Positions 1-7,072 are shown, counted from the stretch's first letter. The stretch: 15,084 bases of DNA from CANJDH01 sp964443245 (GCA_964443245.1 CAYUEG010000092.1:1-15084); one strand, 5' to 3'. The notes: generated by a model from the sequence alone, not told the origin. Numbers and translations are program-made.

Positions 1-51
1 GGGAGGCCGGCGGGCGCAAGCCGAGTGCCACCCCGGCACGAAAGCGACCTG

Positions 52-477
52 ATGAAACGACGCACCTTCGGTACCCTGGGAATGATTGGCCTGGCAGGAT
101 GGCCTGCACTCTGGCCCCTGCGCGCCTGGTCCCAGGCTGCGCACATCATGCGCAATTTCATGGACCGGGCCTTCGAGATGAAGCGCCGCGCCATTGCCGA
201 AGGCGACCAGCCCTACGGCGCGGTGGTGGTCAGGGACGGGCGCATCATCGCCGAAAGCCCGAGCCGGGTCATCACCGCCAACAACGTCAACGCGCATGCC
301 GAGCGCGAAGCCATGCGCCTGGCGCGCGCGGCGCTGGGCGGCAATGACCTTTCAGGCTGCATCCTGGTTTCCTCGTCTCGCCCCTGCAGCCTGTGCGAGC
401 GCGCGGCCCACGAAGCCAGGGTGGCGCGCATGATCCACGGTGAAGCCCTCACCGACGCTGGCGCCCCACGCGGCTAG
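52..477 (+). CDS. Exported nucleoside/cytidine deaminase-like protein with Tat-like signal
   Basis: A 141-residue zinc deaminase-fold protein. The core motifs are visible: PYGAVVV (residues 54-60), the zinc/proton-shuttle HAE (82-84) and PCSLC (111-115), whose two cysteines complete the zinc site in the cytidine/deoxycytidylate/guanine deaminase superfamily. The N-terminus begins MKRRTFG, followed by a hydrophobic stretch and a plausible cleavage site after SQA (residues 27-29), so it looks like a twin-arginine (Tat) or Sec export signal; most members of the superfamily are cytoplasmic. Only about 26 residues follow the PCxxC motif, fewer than in TadA-like enzymes, so the C-terminal part of the fold is short. 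I chose the ATG at 52; an upstream in-frame GTG at 25 lies inside a small hairpin (25-39) and would bury the signal peptide. The substrate is unknown. The dioxygenase gene follows after 26 nt, suggesting co-transcription. Confidence 0.75.
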   Translation: MKRRTFGTLGMIGLAGWPALWPLRAWSQAAHIMRNFMDRAFEMKRRAIAEGDQPYGAVVVRDGRIIAESPSRVITANNVNAHAEREAMRLARAALGGNDLSGCILVSSSRPCSLCERAAHEARVARMIHGEALTDAGAPRG

Positions 478-503
478 CCCATTTTTCTCTGTAAGGCGAC
501 ACG

Positions 504-1073
504 ATGACCTCACCCGCGCTCGACAAGTTCGTCGCCGAATCGATCCGCCTGAGCAGCGCCCTGGATGACCCCGCTGACTGCGTGCTCGCCCTGGCCCCGC
601 TGATGCTGGAGCTGCTCGACGCGGCAGGCAGCTTCCTCGAGCCGCGGCATTACACCAGCCACCCGGAACACTACACGCGCAATCTGGTGTACGCCGCGCC
701 GGACGACAGCCTCTCGCTGTACACGCTGGTGTGGCTGCCCGGGCAATGGACACCGGTGCACGACCACGGCAGCTGGGGCGTGGTGGGCGTGCTCGAAGGC
801 GTGCTGGAGGAGCGCAGCTACGTGCGCCTTTCGCCGGACCGGGGTGCCGATACCGGTATCGAACTGGTGCGCGGCGGCATCATCCTCCTGGGCCATGGCG
901 CGGTAACGAGCTTTGTGCCCAACCCGGATCACATCCACATTACCGGCGTGCCGCAGGAGCGCCCGCGCGCGGTCAGCCTGCATCTTTACGGCCGCACCAT
1001 GAACAGCTTTCACATGTATGACGTGGCTGCCGGTACCCGTGAGCGCATCCACGTGGCGCACAACGAAAGTTGA
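504..1073 (+). CDS. Cysteine dioxygenase-family (cupin) thiol dioxygenase
   Basis: A 189-residue cupin of the CDO_I family, which oxidises a small thiol such as cysteine to its sulfinate with O2 and a mononuclear iron in the cytoplasm. Visible iron ligands are H86 and H88 in TPVHDHGSWG, with H145 (or H143) as the third. The SLHLY segment (S158, H160, Y162) matches the conserved Ser-His-Tyr outer-sphere triad. TRN at 58-60 supplies an arginine (R59) at the place where cysteine-type enzymes bind the substrate carboxylate, whereas the HDHGSWGVVGVLEG stretch resembles the other bacterial thiol dioxygenases. The exact thiol (cysteine or 3-mercaptopropionate) is therefore open. No cysteine sits where eukaryotic CDO forms its Cys-Tyr crosslink, as usual in bacteria. 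The start has an AAGG ribosome-binding site 8 nt upstream. It converges with the Bug gene. Confidence 0.85.
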   Translation: MTSPALDKFVAESIRLSSALDDPADCVLALAPLMLELLDAAGSFLEPRHYTSHPEHYTRNLVYAAPDDSLSLYTLVWLPGQWTPVHDHGSWGVVGVLEGVLEERSYVRLSPDRGADTGIELVRGGIILLGHGAVTSFVPNPDHIHITGVPQERPRAVSLHLYGRTMNSFHMYDVAAGTRERIHVAHNES

Positions 1074-1117
1074 GCGCCCCGGACCACGACGCCCCCCACC
1101 CGGTGCAGTACCACAGC

Positions 1118-1135
1118 GTGGGCCACATCGGCCAC
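1118..1135. terminator. Weak hairpin between convergent genes
   Basis: GTGGGCC and GGCCAC can pair around ACATC (6 bp with one bulged G) in the 83-nt gap between the convergent dioxygenase and Bug genes. There is no T-run on either side, so it is at best a weak or Rho-assisted bidirectional terminator. Confidence 0.2.
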
Positions 1136-1156
1136 ACCGCAACAACGCCTGGGCAG

Positions 1157-2128
1157 TCAGTCTGCCTTGGCCCCTGCCCGCTTGATCACAGCCGCCCATT
1201 TCGGGGTTTCGCTGCGCGCCAGATTCGCCAATGCCTCCGGCGGACCGGGCATGACTTCAAACGCCATGGTGGCGTAACCGGCTTTGACCGTCGGGCTTTC
1301 CAGTGCCTTGTTCAGTTCGGCATTGAGACGCATGATGATCTCGCGGGGTGTCCCTGCCGGGACCGCAATGCCGCCCCAGGCCAGGGTTTCGTAGCCCTTG
1401 ACGCCAAGCTCGTCAATCGTCGGGATATCCGGCGCCAGCGGCGAACGCTTGGCGCCTGAAACCGCGAGCATGCGCAGCTTGCCGGCGCGTGCCAGCGGCA
1501 ACGCAGTGACCAGATTGTCAAACATGAGATCGACCTGCCCGCCCATCAGATCCGTATGGGCAGGTGCGCCGCCACGATACGGCACATGCACCATGAAGGT
1601 TCCGGTCATGGACTTGAACAGTTCACCACCCAAATGGCCGGTCGTGCCATTGCCCGAGGATGCCATGGAGAGCTTGCCCGGATTCTTCTTCGCATAGTCG
1701 ATCAGTTCCTGGACCGATTTCACCGGCAGGTCATTGCGCACCAGGAGGCCGTTCTGCACAAAGCCCATCAGCCCCACCGGCGCCAGATCTTTCTCCGGGT
1801 TGTAGGAAAGTTTGGAGAACAGCCCGGGGTTGATTGCCAGTGTGCCGACGTTGGCGTAGACGATGGTGTAGCCATCCGGTGCAGCGCGCGCGGCCAGCTC
1901 GGTACCGATCATGGCGGAGGCGCCCGGCTTGTTGTCGATCACGAACGGGCGGCCCATCTGCTTCGACATCTCGGCCCCGAGGAGCCGGCAGATGGCATCC
2001 GGCGAACTGCCCGGCGCAAACGGGACGATAAAGCGGATCGGCTTGTCCGGATACTGGCTCCATGCCGTGCCGGAAAAGGCAATGCATGCAAGCCCCAAGG
2101 TGATCAGGCGAATGGCTTTGCGAAACAT
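1157..2128 (-). CDS. Bug/TctC-family tripartite tricarboxylate transporter substrate-binding protein
   Basis: A 323-residue periplasmic solute-binding protein of the Bug (TctC) family, a group greatly expanded in betaproteobacteria. Residues 1-24 are a Sec signal peptide (basic MFRK, hydrophobic core, cleavage near AWS/Q). The mature part starts with YPDKPIRFIVPFAPG, and D44 in PGSSPDAICR is the family position that contacts the ligand. The segments DNKPGASAMIG (65-75), APDGYT (83-88) and HVPYRGGAPA are further family signatures, and the length is typical. The ligand cannot be read from the sequence. The start lies 3 nt after the deacylase stop and has a strong GAGGAG ribosome-binding site 8 nt upstream, so the two genes form an operon. 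This suggests the ligand may be an N-acyl amino acid or one of its products (inference). No TctA or TctB membrane subunit is nearby. Confidence 0.9.
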   Translation of the reverse strand: MFRKAIRLITLGLACIAFSGTAWSQYPDKPIRFIVPFAPGSSPDAICRLLGAEMSKQMGRPFVIDNKPGASAMIGTELAARAAPDGYTIVYANVGTLAINPGLFSKLSYNPEKDLAPVGLMGFVQNGLLVRNDLPVKSVQELIDYAKKNPGKLSMASSGNGTTGHLGGELFKSMTGTFMVHVPYRGGAPAHTDLMGGQVDLMFDNLVTALPLARAGKLRMLAVSGAKRSPLAPDIPTIDELGVKGYETLAWGGIAVPAGTPREIIMRLNAELNKALESPTVKAGYATMAFEVMPGPPEALANLARSETPKWAAVIKRAGAKAD

Positions 2129-2131
2129 GGG

Positions 2132-3556
2132 TCACACTCCTCTAGGTAAAAGCTGTCCGGCACGAGCATGATGCGTGCCATCGCGCCAGGTGATCTTGCC
2201 ATTGACGATCACGCATTCAATCCCGCTACCGGCGCGCTTGGGGGAATCGAAGGTCGCGTTGTCGATCACCGTGTCGGCATCGAAAATCGTGATGTCGGCA
2301 GCCTTGCCCACCGCCAGCGTGCCGCGATCGTGCAGCCTGAATTCGCGCGCGGTGAGGCCAGTCATCTTGTACACGGCGGTTTCGAGCGAAAACAGGCCAC
2401 GGTTGCGGCAGTAGTGCCCCAGCACGCGCGGAAACGTGCCCCATTCACGCGGATGCGGCTTCTCCTGCATGGGAATGCCGTCCGAGCCGATCATGGTGTC
2501 CGGATACTGCAGAATGCGCTCGACATCTTCCTCGCGCATCATGAAGTACGTGGCACCGGCCGGCTGCAACATGGCGCACATGTCGTCGATGGACTTGCCC
2601 AGCTCGCGCGCCAGTTCGCCCACCTCGCGGCCGGCAAACTCCGGATGCGGCTTGCACACCGTGATCACGGTTTTCTCGGCGATCTTGACGCGATCCGGCC
2701 GCAGTACGGTTGAGGAGGCCGAGTACGGATAGCAGTCCAGACCCATCGCCTGCTGCGTTTGCAGCGCGGCAATGCGCTTCAAGGTCTCGCTCGAACGCCC
2801 GTAGTTTTGCATGCCCACCACCTTGTGGTGCGAAATGATCGCCTTGACACCGAGTGCACGGCCAATGGTCGCGGTTTCCTCGATCGAGCGCAGCACATCG
2901 TCGCTCTCGTCGCGCATGTGGGTGGTGAATATACCGCCCAGCGTCTTGAGCGGCGCGCACACGCCGATGATTTCCTCGGTGGAAGCCTGCGCCGCCGAGC
3001 CGTAGAACGTGCCGGTGGAAATGCCGTGGAACCCCTGGCGCAGGGCGTCTTCTGCCAGCACCCGCATGGCCTCCACCTCCGCTGCCTTGGCCGGGCGAAA
3101 CACATCGTCCATCACGCTTGCGCGCAGGGCGGAATGCCCGAGCAGCGGCACCACATTGACCGACAGGGCCTGGCCGCGCAATGCCTCCAGATAATCACGG
3201 GTGTGGCGAAAGCGCGGCAGGTTCGCCAGTGCCACCAGATTGAGCGGCTCGGGCAGCGTGCCATCCGGCACCGGCGCGGCGCTCACACCGCAATTGCCGC
3301 ACACGCAGGTGGTGACCCCCTGCGAAATCTTCGGCGTCATGTCGGGCTCGGCCAGCACCGCCAGATCGTCATGCGTGTGGGCATCAATGAAGCCGGGAGC
3401 CACGATGCGGCCCTGGGCGTCGATTTCCTCGCGGCCGCTGCCGCGGATAGCGCCAATCTCGGCCAGCTTGCCGGCCGTGATGCCAACGTCGGCTTGGCGC
3501 CGCGGCGAATTGGTACCGTCAATCACGGTGCCATTGCGAATGATGAGGTCGTGCAT
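2132..3556 (-). CDS. N-acyl-D-amino-acid deacylase (D-aminoacylase, amidohydrolase family)
   Basis: A 474-residue zinc amidohydrolase that removes the acyl group from N-acyl-D-amino acids. Expected metal ligands are all present: H60 and H62 (GFIDAHTHDD), C89 (GNCG), H213 (THMRDE), H243 (ISHHK) and D359 (GSDG). Their spacing matches the characterised Alcaligenes enzyme (H67, H69, C96, H220, H250, D366) with a constant shift of seven, which strongly supports D-aminoacylase over dihydropyrimidinase-type relatives. HPREWGTFPRVLG (368-380) is another family signature. There is no signal peptide, so it is cytoplasmic. I chose the ATG at 3556 because MHDLIIRNGTVIDG is the normal family start; the frame stays open to 3679 but that extension encodes only a low-complexity VTTDG repeat. 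The Bug gene follows after 3 nt. A candidate promoter lies upstream at 3652-3679. Confidence 0.9.
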   Translation of the reverse strand: MHDLIIRNGTVIDGTNSPRRQADVGITAGKLAEIGAIRGSGREEIDAQGRIVAPGFIDAHTHDDLAVLAEPDMTPKISQGVTTCVCGNCGVSAAPVPDGTLPEPLNLVALANLPRFRHTRDYLEALRGQALSVNVVPLLGHSALRASVMDDVFRPAKAAEVEAMRVLAEDALRQGFHGISTGTFYGSAAQASTEEIIGVCAPLKTLGGIFTTHMRDESDDVLRSIEETATIGRALGVKAIISHHKVVGMQNYGRSSETLKRIAALQTQQAMGLDCYPYSASSTVLRPDRVKIAEKTVITVCKPHPEFAGREVGELARELGKSIDDMCAMLQPAGATYFMMREEDVERILQYPDTMIGSDGIPMQEKPHPREWGTFPRVLGHYCRNRGLFSLETAVYKMTGLTAREFRLHDRGTLAVGKAADITIFDADTVIDNATFDSPKRAGSGIECVIVNGKITWRDGTHHARAGQLLPRGV

Positions 3557-3595
3557 GTGCCGCTTTCGAGAAAGGTTTGGCCTCACCCTTGTGGC

Positions 3596-3637
3596 GCCAT
3601 CTGTGGTGACGCCATCTGTGGTGACGCCGTCTGTGAC
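3596..3637. repeat. 15-bp tandem repeat upstream of the deacylase gene
   Basis: The unit GCCATCTGTGGTGAC occurs twice without mismatch (3596-3610 and 3611-3625), followed by a third, shortened copy with one change (3626-3637, GCCGTCTGTGAC). It lies 40-80 nt upstream of the deacylase start, between that gene and the candidate promoter, and so probably in the untranslated leader. Confidence 0.85.
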
Positions 3638-3651
3638 GCCGGTCCCATCCA

Positions 3652-3679
3652 AGTGTAGCGCGCAGCAGCCTGGCGGCAA
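3652..3679 (-). promoter_or_regulatory. Candidate sigma70 promoter for the deacylase-Bug operon
   Basis: On the minus strand TTGCCG (3679-3674) and TACACT (3657-3652) are separated by 16 nt, a reasonable match to -35 and -10 boxes. Transcription would start near 3645, giving a leader of about 90 nt that holds the tandem repeat. The site begins just past the stop of the DUF455 gene. Confidence 0.35.
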
Positions 3680-3688
3680 TAACGATGG

Positions 3689-4513
3689 CTACACGGCAGC
3701 CCGCGCAGTGCCGGCACCACGCTCCAGCCAATCGAGCTCAGCGGCCGTAAAGCCCCCCGCGCGCCGGGCTGCGTGATTGAACGGCGGATGGATCGCCGGG
3801 GCGTTGTACTCGCGCATCAGGTTCCGGAACGTTTCCAGCGGCGCCACGCCCCGTTCGGCGCAAAGCCTTGTGTACCAACGGTTTCCGACTGCCACGTGCC
3901 CCACTTCATCGCGCAGGATGATGTCCAGGATGGCCGCCGCGGCATGATCCCCGTGATGCGCCAGCTTGTCCCGGATGCCGGGCGTGACATCCAGCCCGCG
4001 CGCTTCGAGGATGCGTGGCACCAGCGCCATGCGCACCAGCACGTCGTCGCGCGTTTTCTCGGCCATTTCCCACAGGCCGTTATGGGCCGGAAAATCACCA
4101 TACTGATGGCCGTAGGCTTGCGCCAGATGGTCGGCCAGCAACGTGAAGTGATAGGCCTCTTCCTTGGCCACGGTGAGCCAGTCAAGGTAGAAATCATCCG
4201 GCATGCCGGCAAAGCGGCACACTGCATCGAGCGCCAGGTTGATCGCATTGAACTCGATGTGCGCCACGGCGTGGATCAGCGCCGCGCGTCCGTTGGTCGA
4301 ACCCAGGCCGCGCCGCGGTACCCTGGAGGGGTGCAGCAGTTCCGGCCGTGCCGGGCGCCCGGGTACCTCGACGGCGAAGGCAGGGGCCGCATCCACCAGG
4401 GCCGCGCCGGCCATCGCCTCCTGCCAGACCGCCTGTGTCAGCGCCACCTTGGTGGTCGGGTCCGGTTCCTTCAGCGCGGCAAACGCCAGCACCCGAATGG
4501 ACCGCGCGAGCAT
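3689..4513 (-). CDS. DUF455 ferritin-like protein
   Basis: A 274-residue protein of the DUF455 family (COG2833), a ferritin-like four-helix bundle with no settled function. A di-iron site can be read directly: E87 (HIEF), E119 and H122 (KEEAYH, an ExxH pair), E170 (RILEARGLD), and E203 and H206 (RDEVGHVAVGNRWY, a second ExxH pair). This set of four carboxylates and two histidines is the classical ferritin/ribonucleotide-reductase-like arrangement and suggests an oxidase or hydroxylase rather than iron storage. There is no signal peptide or membrane segment, so it is cytoplasmic. The start is 2 nt after the stop of the HAD phosphatase gene and lacks a clear ribosome-binding site, so translation is probably coupled to that gene. 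The true substrate is unknown. Confidence 0.85.
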   Translation of the reverse strand: MLARSIRVLAFAALKEPDPTTKVALTQAVWQEAMAGAALVDAAPAFAVEVPGRPARPELLHPSRVPRRGLGSTNGRAALIHAVAHIEFNAINLALDAVCRFAGMPDDFYLDWLTVAKEEAYHFTLLADHLAQAYGHQYGDFPAHNGLWEMAEKTRDDVLVRMALVPRILEARGLDVTPGIRDKLAHHGDHAAAAILDIILRDEVGHVAVGNRWYTRLCAERGVAPLETFRNLMREYNAPAIHPPFNHAARRAGGFTAAELDWLERGAGTARAAV

Positions 4514-4515
4514 GG

Positions 4516-5163
4516 CTATACGTGGTCCAGAACCTGTGCGGGCCGGGCGATCACGGCATGGGCGCCCCAGTGTTCGGGCGGATCGGTATCCCCCAAATAA
4601 CCCCAGGTGACGGCCAGCGTCTTCATTGCCGCCGCGTTACCGGCCTGGATGTCGCGCAGATCGTCACCAATGTAGATGCAATGTTCGGGGGCCACGCCGG
4701 ACACTTCGGCCGCATGCAGGAGCGGTGCCGGATGCGGCTTGGCATGCGGCGTGGTATCGCCCGAGACCACGCAGGACGCGCGGCCGGTAAAGCCGATTGC
4801 CAGACTCAGGGGGTCGGTAAAGCGCCGCGCCTTGTTGGTGACCACGCCCCACTTCAGGCCGCGTGATTCGATCGACGCCAGCAATGCATCCACGCCGTCA
4901 AAGAGCCGTGTGTGGACACACAGCGCGCGTTCATAGTTGTCCAGAAATTCGACCCGGTGCGCTTCGTAATCGGGGTCACCCGGCTTCAAGCCAAAACCGA
5001 CGCCCACCAGACCGCGCGCACCACTGGAGGCCATGCGGCGCAGCGGCTCCAGCGGCAAGGGTGCCAGCCCGCGATCCGTACGCATCTTGTTGAGCGCACC
5101 GGCAAGATCAGGCGCGGTATCGGCCAAGGTGCCGTCCAGGTCAAACAAGACACAGCGGATCAC
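4516..5163 (-). CDS. gph: HAD-superfamily phosphatase, Gph/MupP type
   Basis: A 215-residue HAD phosphatase. Motif I is LFDLDGTLADT with nucleophile D8 and general acid D10; motif II is T109 (VVTNK); motif III lysine is K142 (HAKPHP); motif IV is GDDLRD with D167 and D168. Family members hydrolyse 2-phosphoglycolate (Gph) or N-acetylmuramic acid 6-phosphate (MupP). The segments SSGARGLVGVGFG, EFLDNYERALCVHTRLFDG and the C-terminal WGAHAVIARP resemble my recollection of MupP more than classical Gph, so a role in muropeptide recycling is possible; the symbol is the conservative family name. The start is a GTG that overlaps the mutL stop by one base (TAGTG), with AGAGGAAG just upstream. This start was chosen because family members begin directly at the IRCVLFDLDG strand; an open extension to 5238 runs back into mutL. 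Confidence 0.85.
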   Translation of the reverse strand: MIRCVLFDLDGTLADTAPDLAGALNKMRTDRGLAPLPLEPLRRMASSGARGLVGVGFGLKPGDPDYEAHRVEFLDNYERALCVHTRLFDGVDALLASIESRGLKWGVVTNKARRFTDPLSLAIGFTGRASCVVSGDTTPHAKPHPAPLLHAAEVSGVAPEHCIYIGDDLRDIQAGNAAAMKTLAVTWGYLGDTDPPEHWGAHAVIARPAQVLDHV

Positions 5164-7037
5164 TATCTTCCTCTCATGAACAGTTTGTCGAGATCGCCAA
5201 GGCCGAACTGATACCAGGTCGGGCGGCCATGGTTGCACTGCCCGCTGCGTTCGGTGGCCTCCATCTGCCGCAGCAAGGCATCCATTTCCGGCAGGCTCAA
5301 ACGGCGGTTGGCGCGCACGGCAGCGTGGCAGGCCATGGTGGACAGCAGTTCATCGCGATGGCGGGTCAGCACTTCGCCGGAACCGACTTCCTGCAATTCG
5401 CGCAACACATCCCGCGCCAGGGATTTGGCATCCGCCTCGGCCAGCAGGGCCGGCACCGCGCGAACTGCCAGCGTGGTCTCGGACAGGATCGACAACTCGA
5501 AACCGAGCGCTTCAAGCGTCTCGGCGTAATCCTGCGCGGTCGCCACTTCGATGCGCTCGGCGTTGAAGGTGACCGGAATCAGCAGGGGCTGGGCGGCGAT
5601 GCGCTGCGTCGCCAACTGCGATTTGAAGCTTTCGTAGAGGATGCGCTCGTGCGCCGCATGCATGTCCACCAGCACCAGCCCGGCCTGGTTCTGCGCCAGG
5701 ATGTACACGCCGTGCAGCTGGGCCAACGCGTGCCCCAGCGGCAGCTCGCCTTCGGGCAAAGGTGCCGGCGTGTAGGACGCTGCCGGCGCCTCCATCGCGC
5801 GTGGCGCCGCAGCGGGATGGGCGAACAACGCGTAGTACGCGGCCGTTTGCTGCGCTTGCCCTGCCGCCGAGGGTTCCGGAGTGAACAGGGATACCGGCCG
5901 GAAATCGTTGGTGGGAGCCGCTCCCGCCATCCCCCCCGGCTGAAACCCTTGTCCCCCAAGGGTTCTGGCAGCATCCGGTACCGGTGTTTCGGCCGCTGTG
6001 CCCGCCAGCGCGGCGCGTACGGCGCGCATCACATACTGGTGAATCGACTGGCTGTCACGAAAGCGCACTTCCGTCTTCGCCGGGTGCACGTTCACGTCCA
6101 CACCGGCGGGCGGCAGATCGAGCCTCAGCACATAGGCGGGCTGGCGGTCGCCATGCAGCACGTCGGCATAGGCAGCACGCACGGCGTGCTGCAGCACCTT
6201 GTCGCGCACGAAGCGGCCGTTGACAAAAAAGTACTGCGCATCACGGCTGGCCTTGGCATCGGCCGGATTGCCGATCAGCCCGGTCAGCGTCAGCGGGCCG
6301 GCCACACCTTCCACCCGGCGCGCACCGGCGGCAAACTCGTCGCCCAGCACGTGGGCAATCCGCTCCGCGCCGGATTCGCTCTTGAGGTGCAGCGACACGC
6401 GACCGTTGTGCGTCAACGTAAACGCCACATCCGGCCGCGACAGGGCAATCCGGCGCACCACTTCGGCGCAGTGGGCAAATTCGGTCTGCTCGCTCTTGAG
6501 GAATTTGCGCCGTGCCGGCACGTTGCCGAACAGCTCTTCGACCTCGACCACGGTGCCTTCTGCCAGTGCAGCCGGCCGCGGTGTGCTCGATGACCCCTCC
6601 AGCGCATAGGCCTTGTCGCCATCCACGGCACGGCTGATCAGCGTCAAGCGGGAAACGGACGCGATCGAGGCAAGCGCCTCGCCGCGAAAACCGAGCGAAG
6701 CCACATTCTCCAGATCGGCCAGGGAGGCGATCTTGGAAGTGGCATGGCGGGCCAGTGCCAACGCCAGCTGGTCGCGGGCAATGCCGCTGCCATCATCAGC
6801 GACGCGCAGTCTCTTGACCCCACCGGCTTCCAGTTTGATGTCGATGGCAGTGGCGCCGGCATCGAGCGCGTTCTCCAGCACCTCCTTCAACACCGAGGCG
6901 GGGCGCTCGACCACTTCCCCGGCAGCGATCTGGCTGATCAGCTGATCCGGCAGGGCCCGGATCACGCGTGCGGCGGCGGGGGCCGTCGCTGGTATCGCCG
7001 CTGGTGCCGCCGTTGTTGCAGCTGAGGCCGGTGTCAT
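5163..7037 (-). CDS. mutL: DNA mismatch repair protein MutL
   Basis: A 624-residue MutL, close to the usual size. The N-terminal GHKL ATPase shows QIAAGEVVERP (36-46), catalytic E52 and Mg-binding N56 in KEVLENALDAGA, DDGSG (81-85), HATSK (98-102) and GFRGEAL (117-122). A low-complexity linker spans about 345-430. The C-terminal dimerisation domain carries DMHAAHERILYE (458-469), the D-x-H-A-x2-E-x4-E metal motif of MutL endonucleases as found in Neisseria and Pseudomonas, plus ACHAAVRANRRL and CNHGRP (601-606). It should thus be the nicking form of MutL used by organisms without MutH. Residues 1-23 form an Ala/Pro-rich extension before the conserved RVIRALPDQL. I chose ATG at 7037; an ATG at 7064 and a GTG at 6965 are alternatives, none with a ribosome-binding site. 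It heads the tightly linked mutL-phosphatase-DUF455 run. Confidence 0.95.
   Translation of the reverse strand: MTPASAATTAAPAAIPATAPAAARVIRALPDQLISQIAAGEVVERPASVLKEVLENALDAGATAIDIKLEAGGVKRLRVADDGSGIARDQLALALARHATSKIASLADLENVASLGFRGEALASIASVSRLTLISRAVDGDKAYALEGSSSTPRPAALAEGTVVEVEELFGNVPARRKFLKSEQTEFAHCAEVVRRIALSRPDVAFTLTHNGRVSLHLKSESGAERIAHVLGDEFAAGARRVEGVAGPLTLTGLIGNPADAKASRDAQYFFVNGRFVRDKVLQHAVRAAYADVLHGDRQPAYVLRLDLPPAGVDVNVHPAKTEVRFRDSQSIHQYVMRAVRAALAGTAAETPVPDAARTLGGQGFQPGGMAGAAPTNDFRPVSLFTPEPSAAGQAQQTAAYYALFAHPAAAPRAMEAPAASYTPAPLPEGELPLGHALAQLHGVYILAQNQAGLVLVDMHAAHERILYESFKSQLATQRIAAQPLLIPVTFNAERIEVATAQDYAETLEALGFELSILSETTLAVRAVPALLAEADAKSLARDVLRELQEVGSGEVLTRHRDELLSTMACHAAVRANRRLSLPEMDALLRQMEATERSGQCNHGRPTWYQFGLGDLDKLFMRGR
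5908..5930. repeat. REP-like palindromic element inside mutL (copy 1)
   Basis: A 23-nt stretch with the core GTGGGAGCCGCTCCC, which is a perfect 6-bp palindrome around one base. It matches 13477-13499 in the MOSC gene at 20 of 23 positions. It falls in the low-complexity linker of MutL, in frame, and encodes GAAP. Its core resembles small bacterial interspersed palindromes (REP type) by appearance only. Confidence 0.5.
5944..5964. repeat. Perfect stem-loop inside the mutL linker
   Basis: AACCCTTG and CAAGGGTT form a perfect 8-bp inverted repeat around a TCCCC loop. It lies 13 nt from the REP-like element, still within the MutL linker region and in frame. Confidence 0.7.
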
Positions 7038-7043
7038 CAGGAA

Positions 7044-7049
7044 ATTATA
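7044..7049 (-). promoter_or_regulatory. Candidate -10 box of mutL
   Basis: A perfect TATAAT on the minus strand (7049-7044) lies only 6 nt before the ATG chosen for mutL (7037). No good -35 box is visible 16-18 nt upstream. If it works, transcription would begin at or next to the start codon, giving a leaderless mRNA. Confidence 0.35.
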
Positions 7050-7072
7050 GCGGTCGGGTATCATGCGCCCGC

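Noticed and set aside
2759..3658. 299-codon plus-strand frame opposite the deacylase gene
   Set aside because: Antisense to a gene with all metal ligands in place; shadow caused by GC bias.
5229..6593. 454-codon plus-strand frame opposite mutL
   Set aside because: Shadow of mutL: rich in Arg, Gln, Gly and His, with no domain, while the opposite strand has all MutL motifs.
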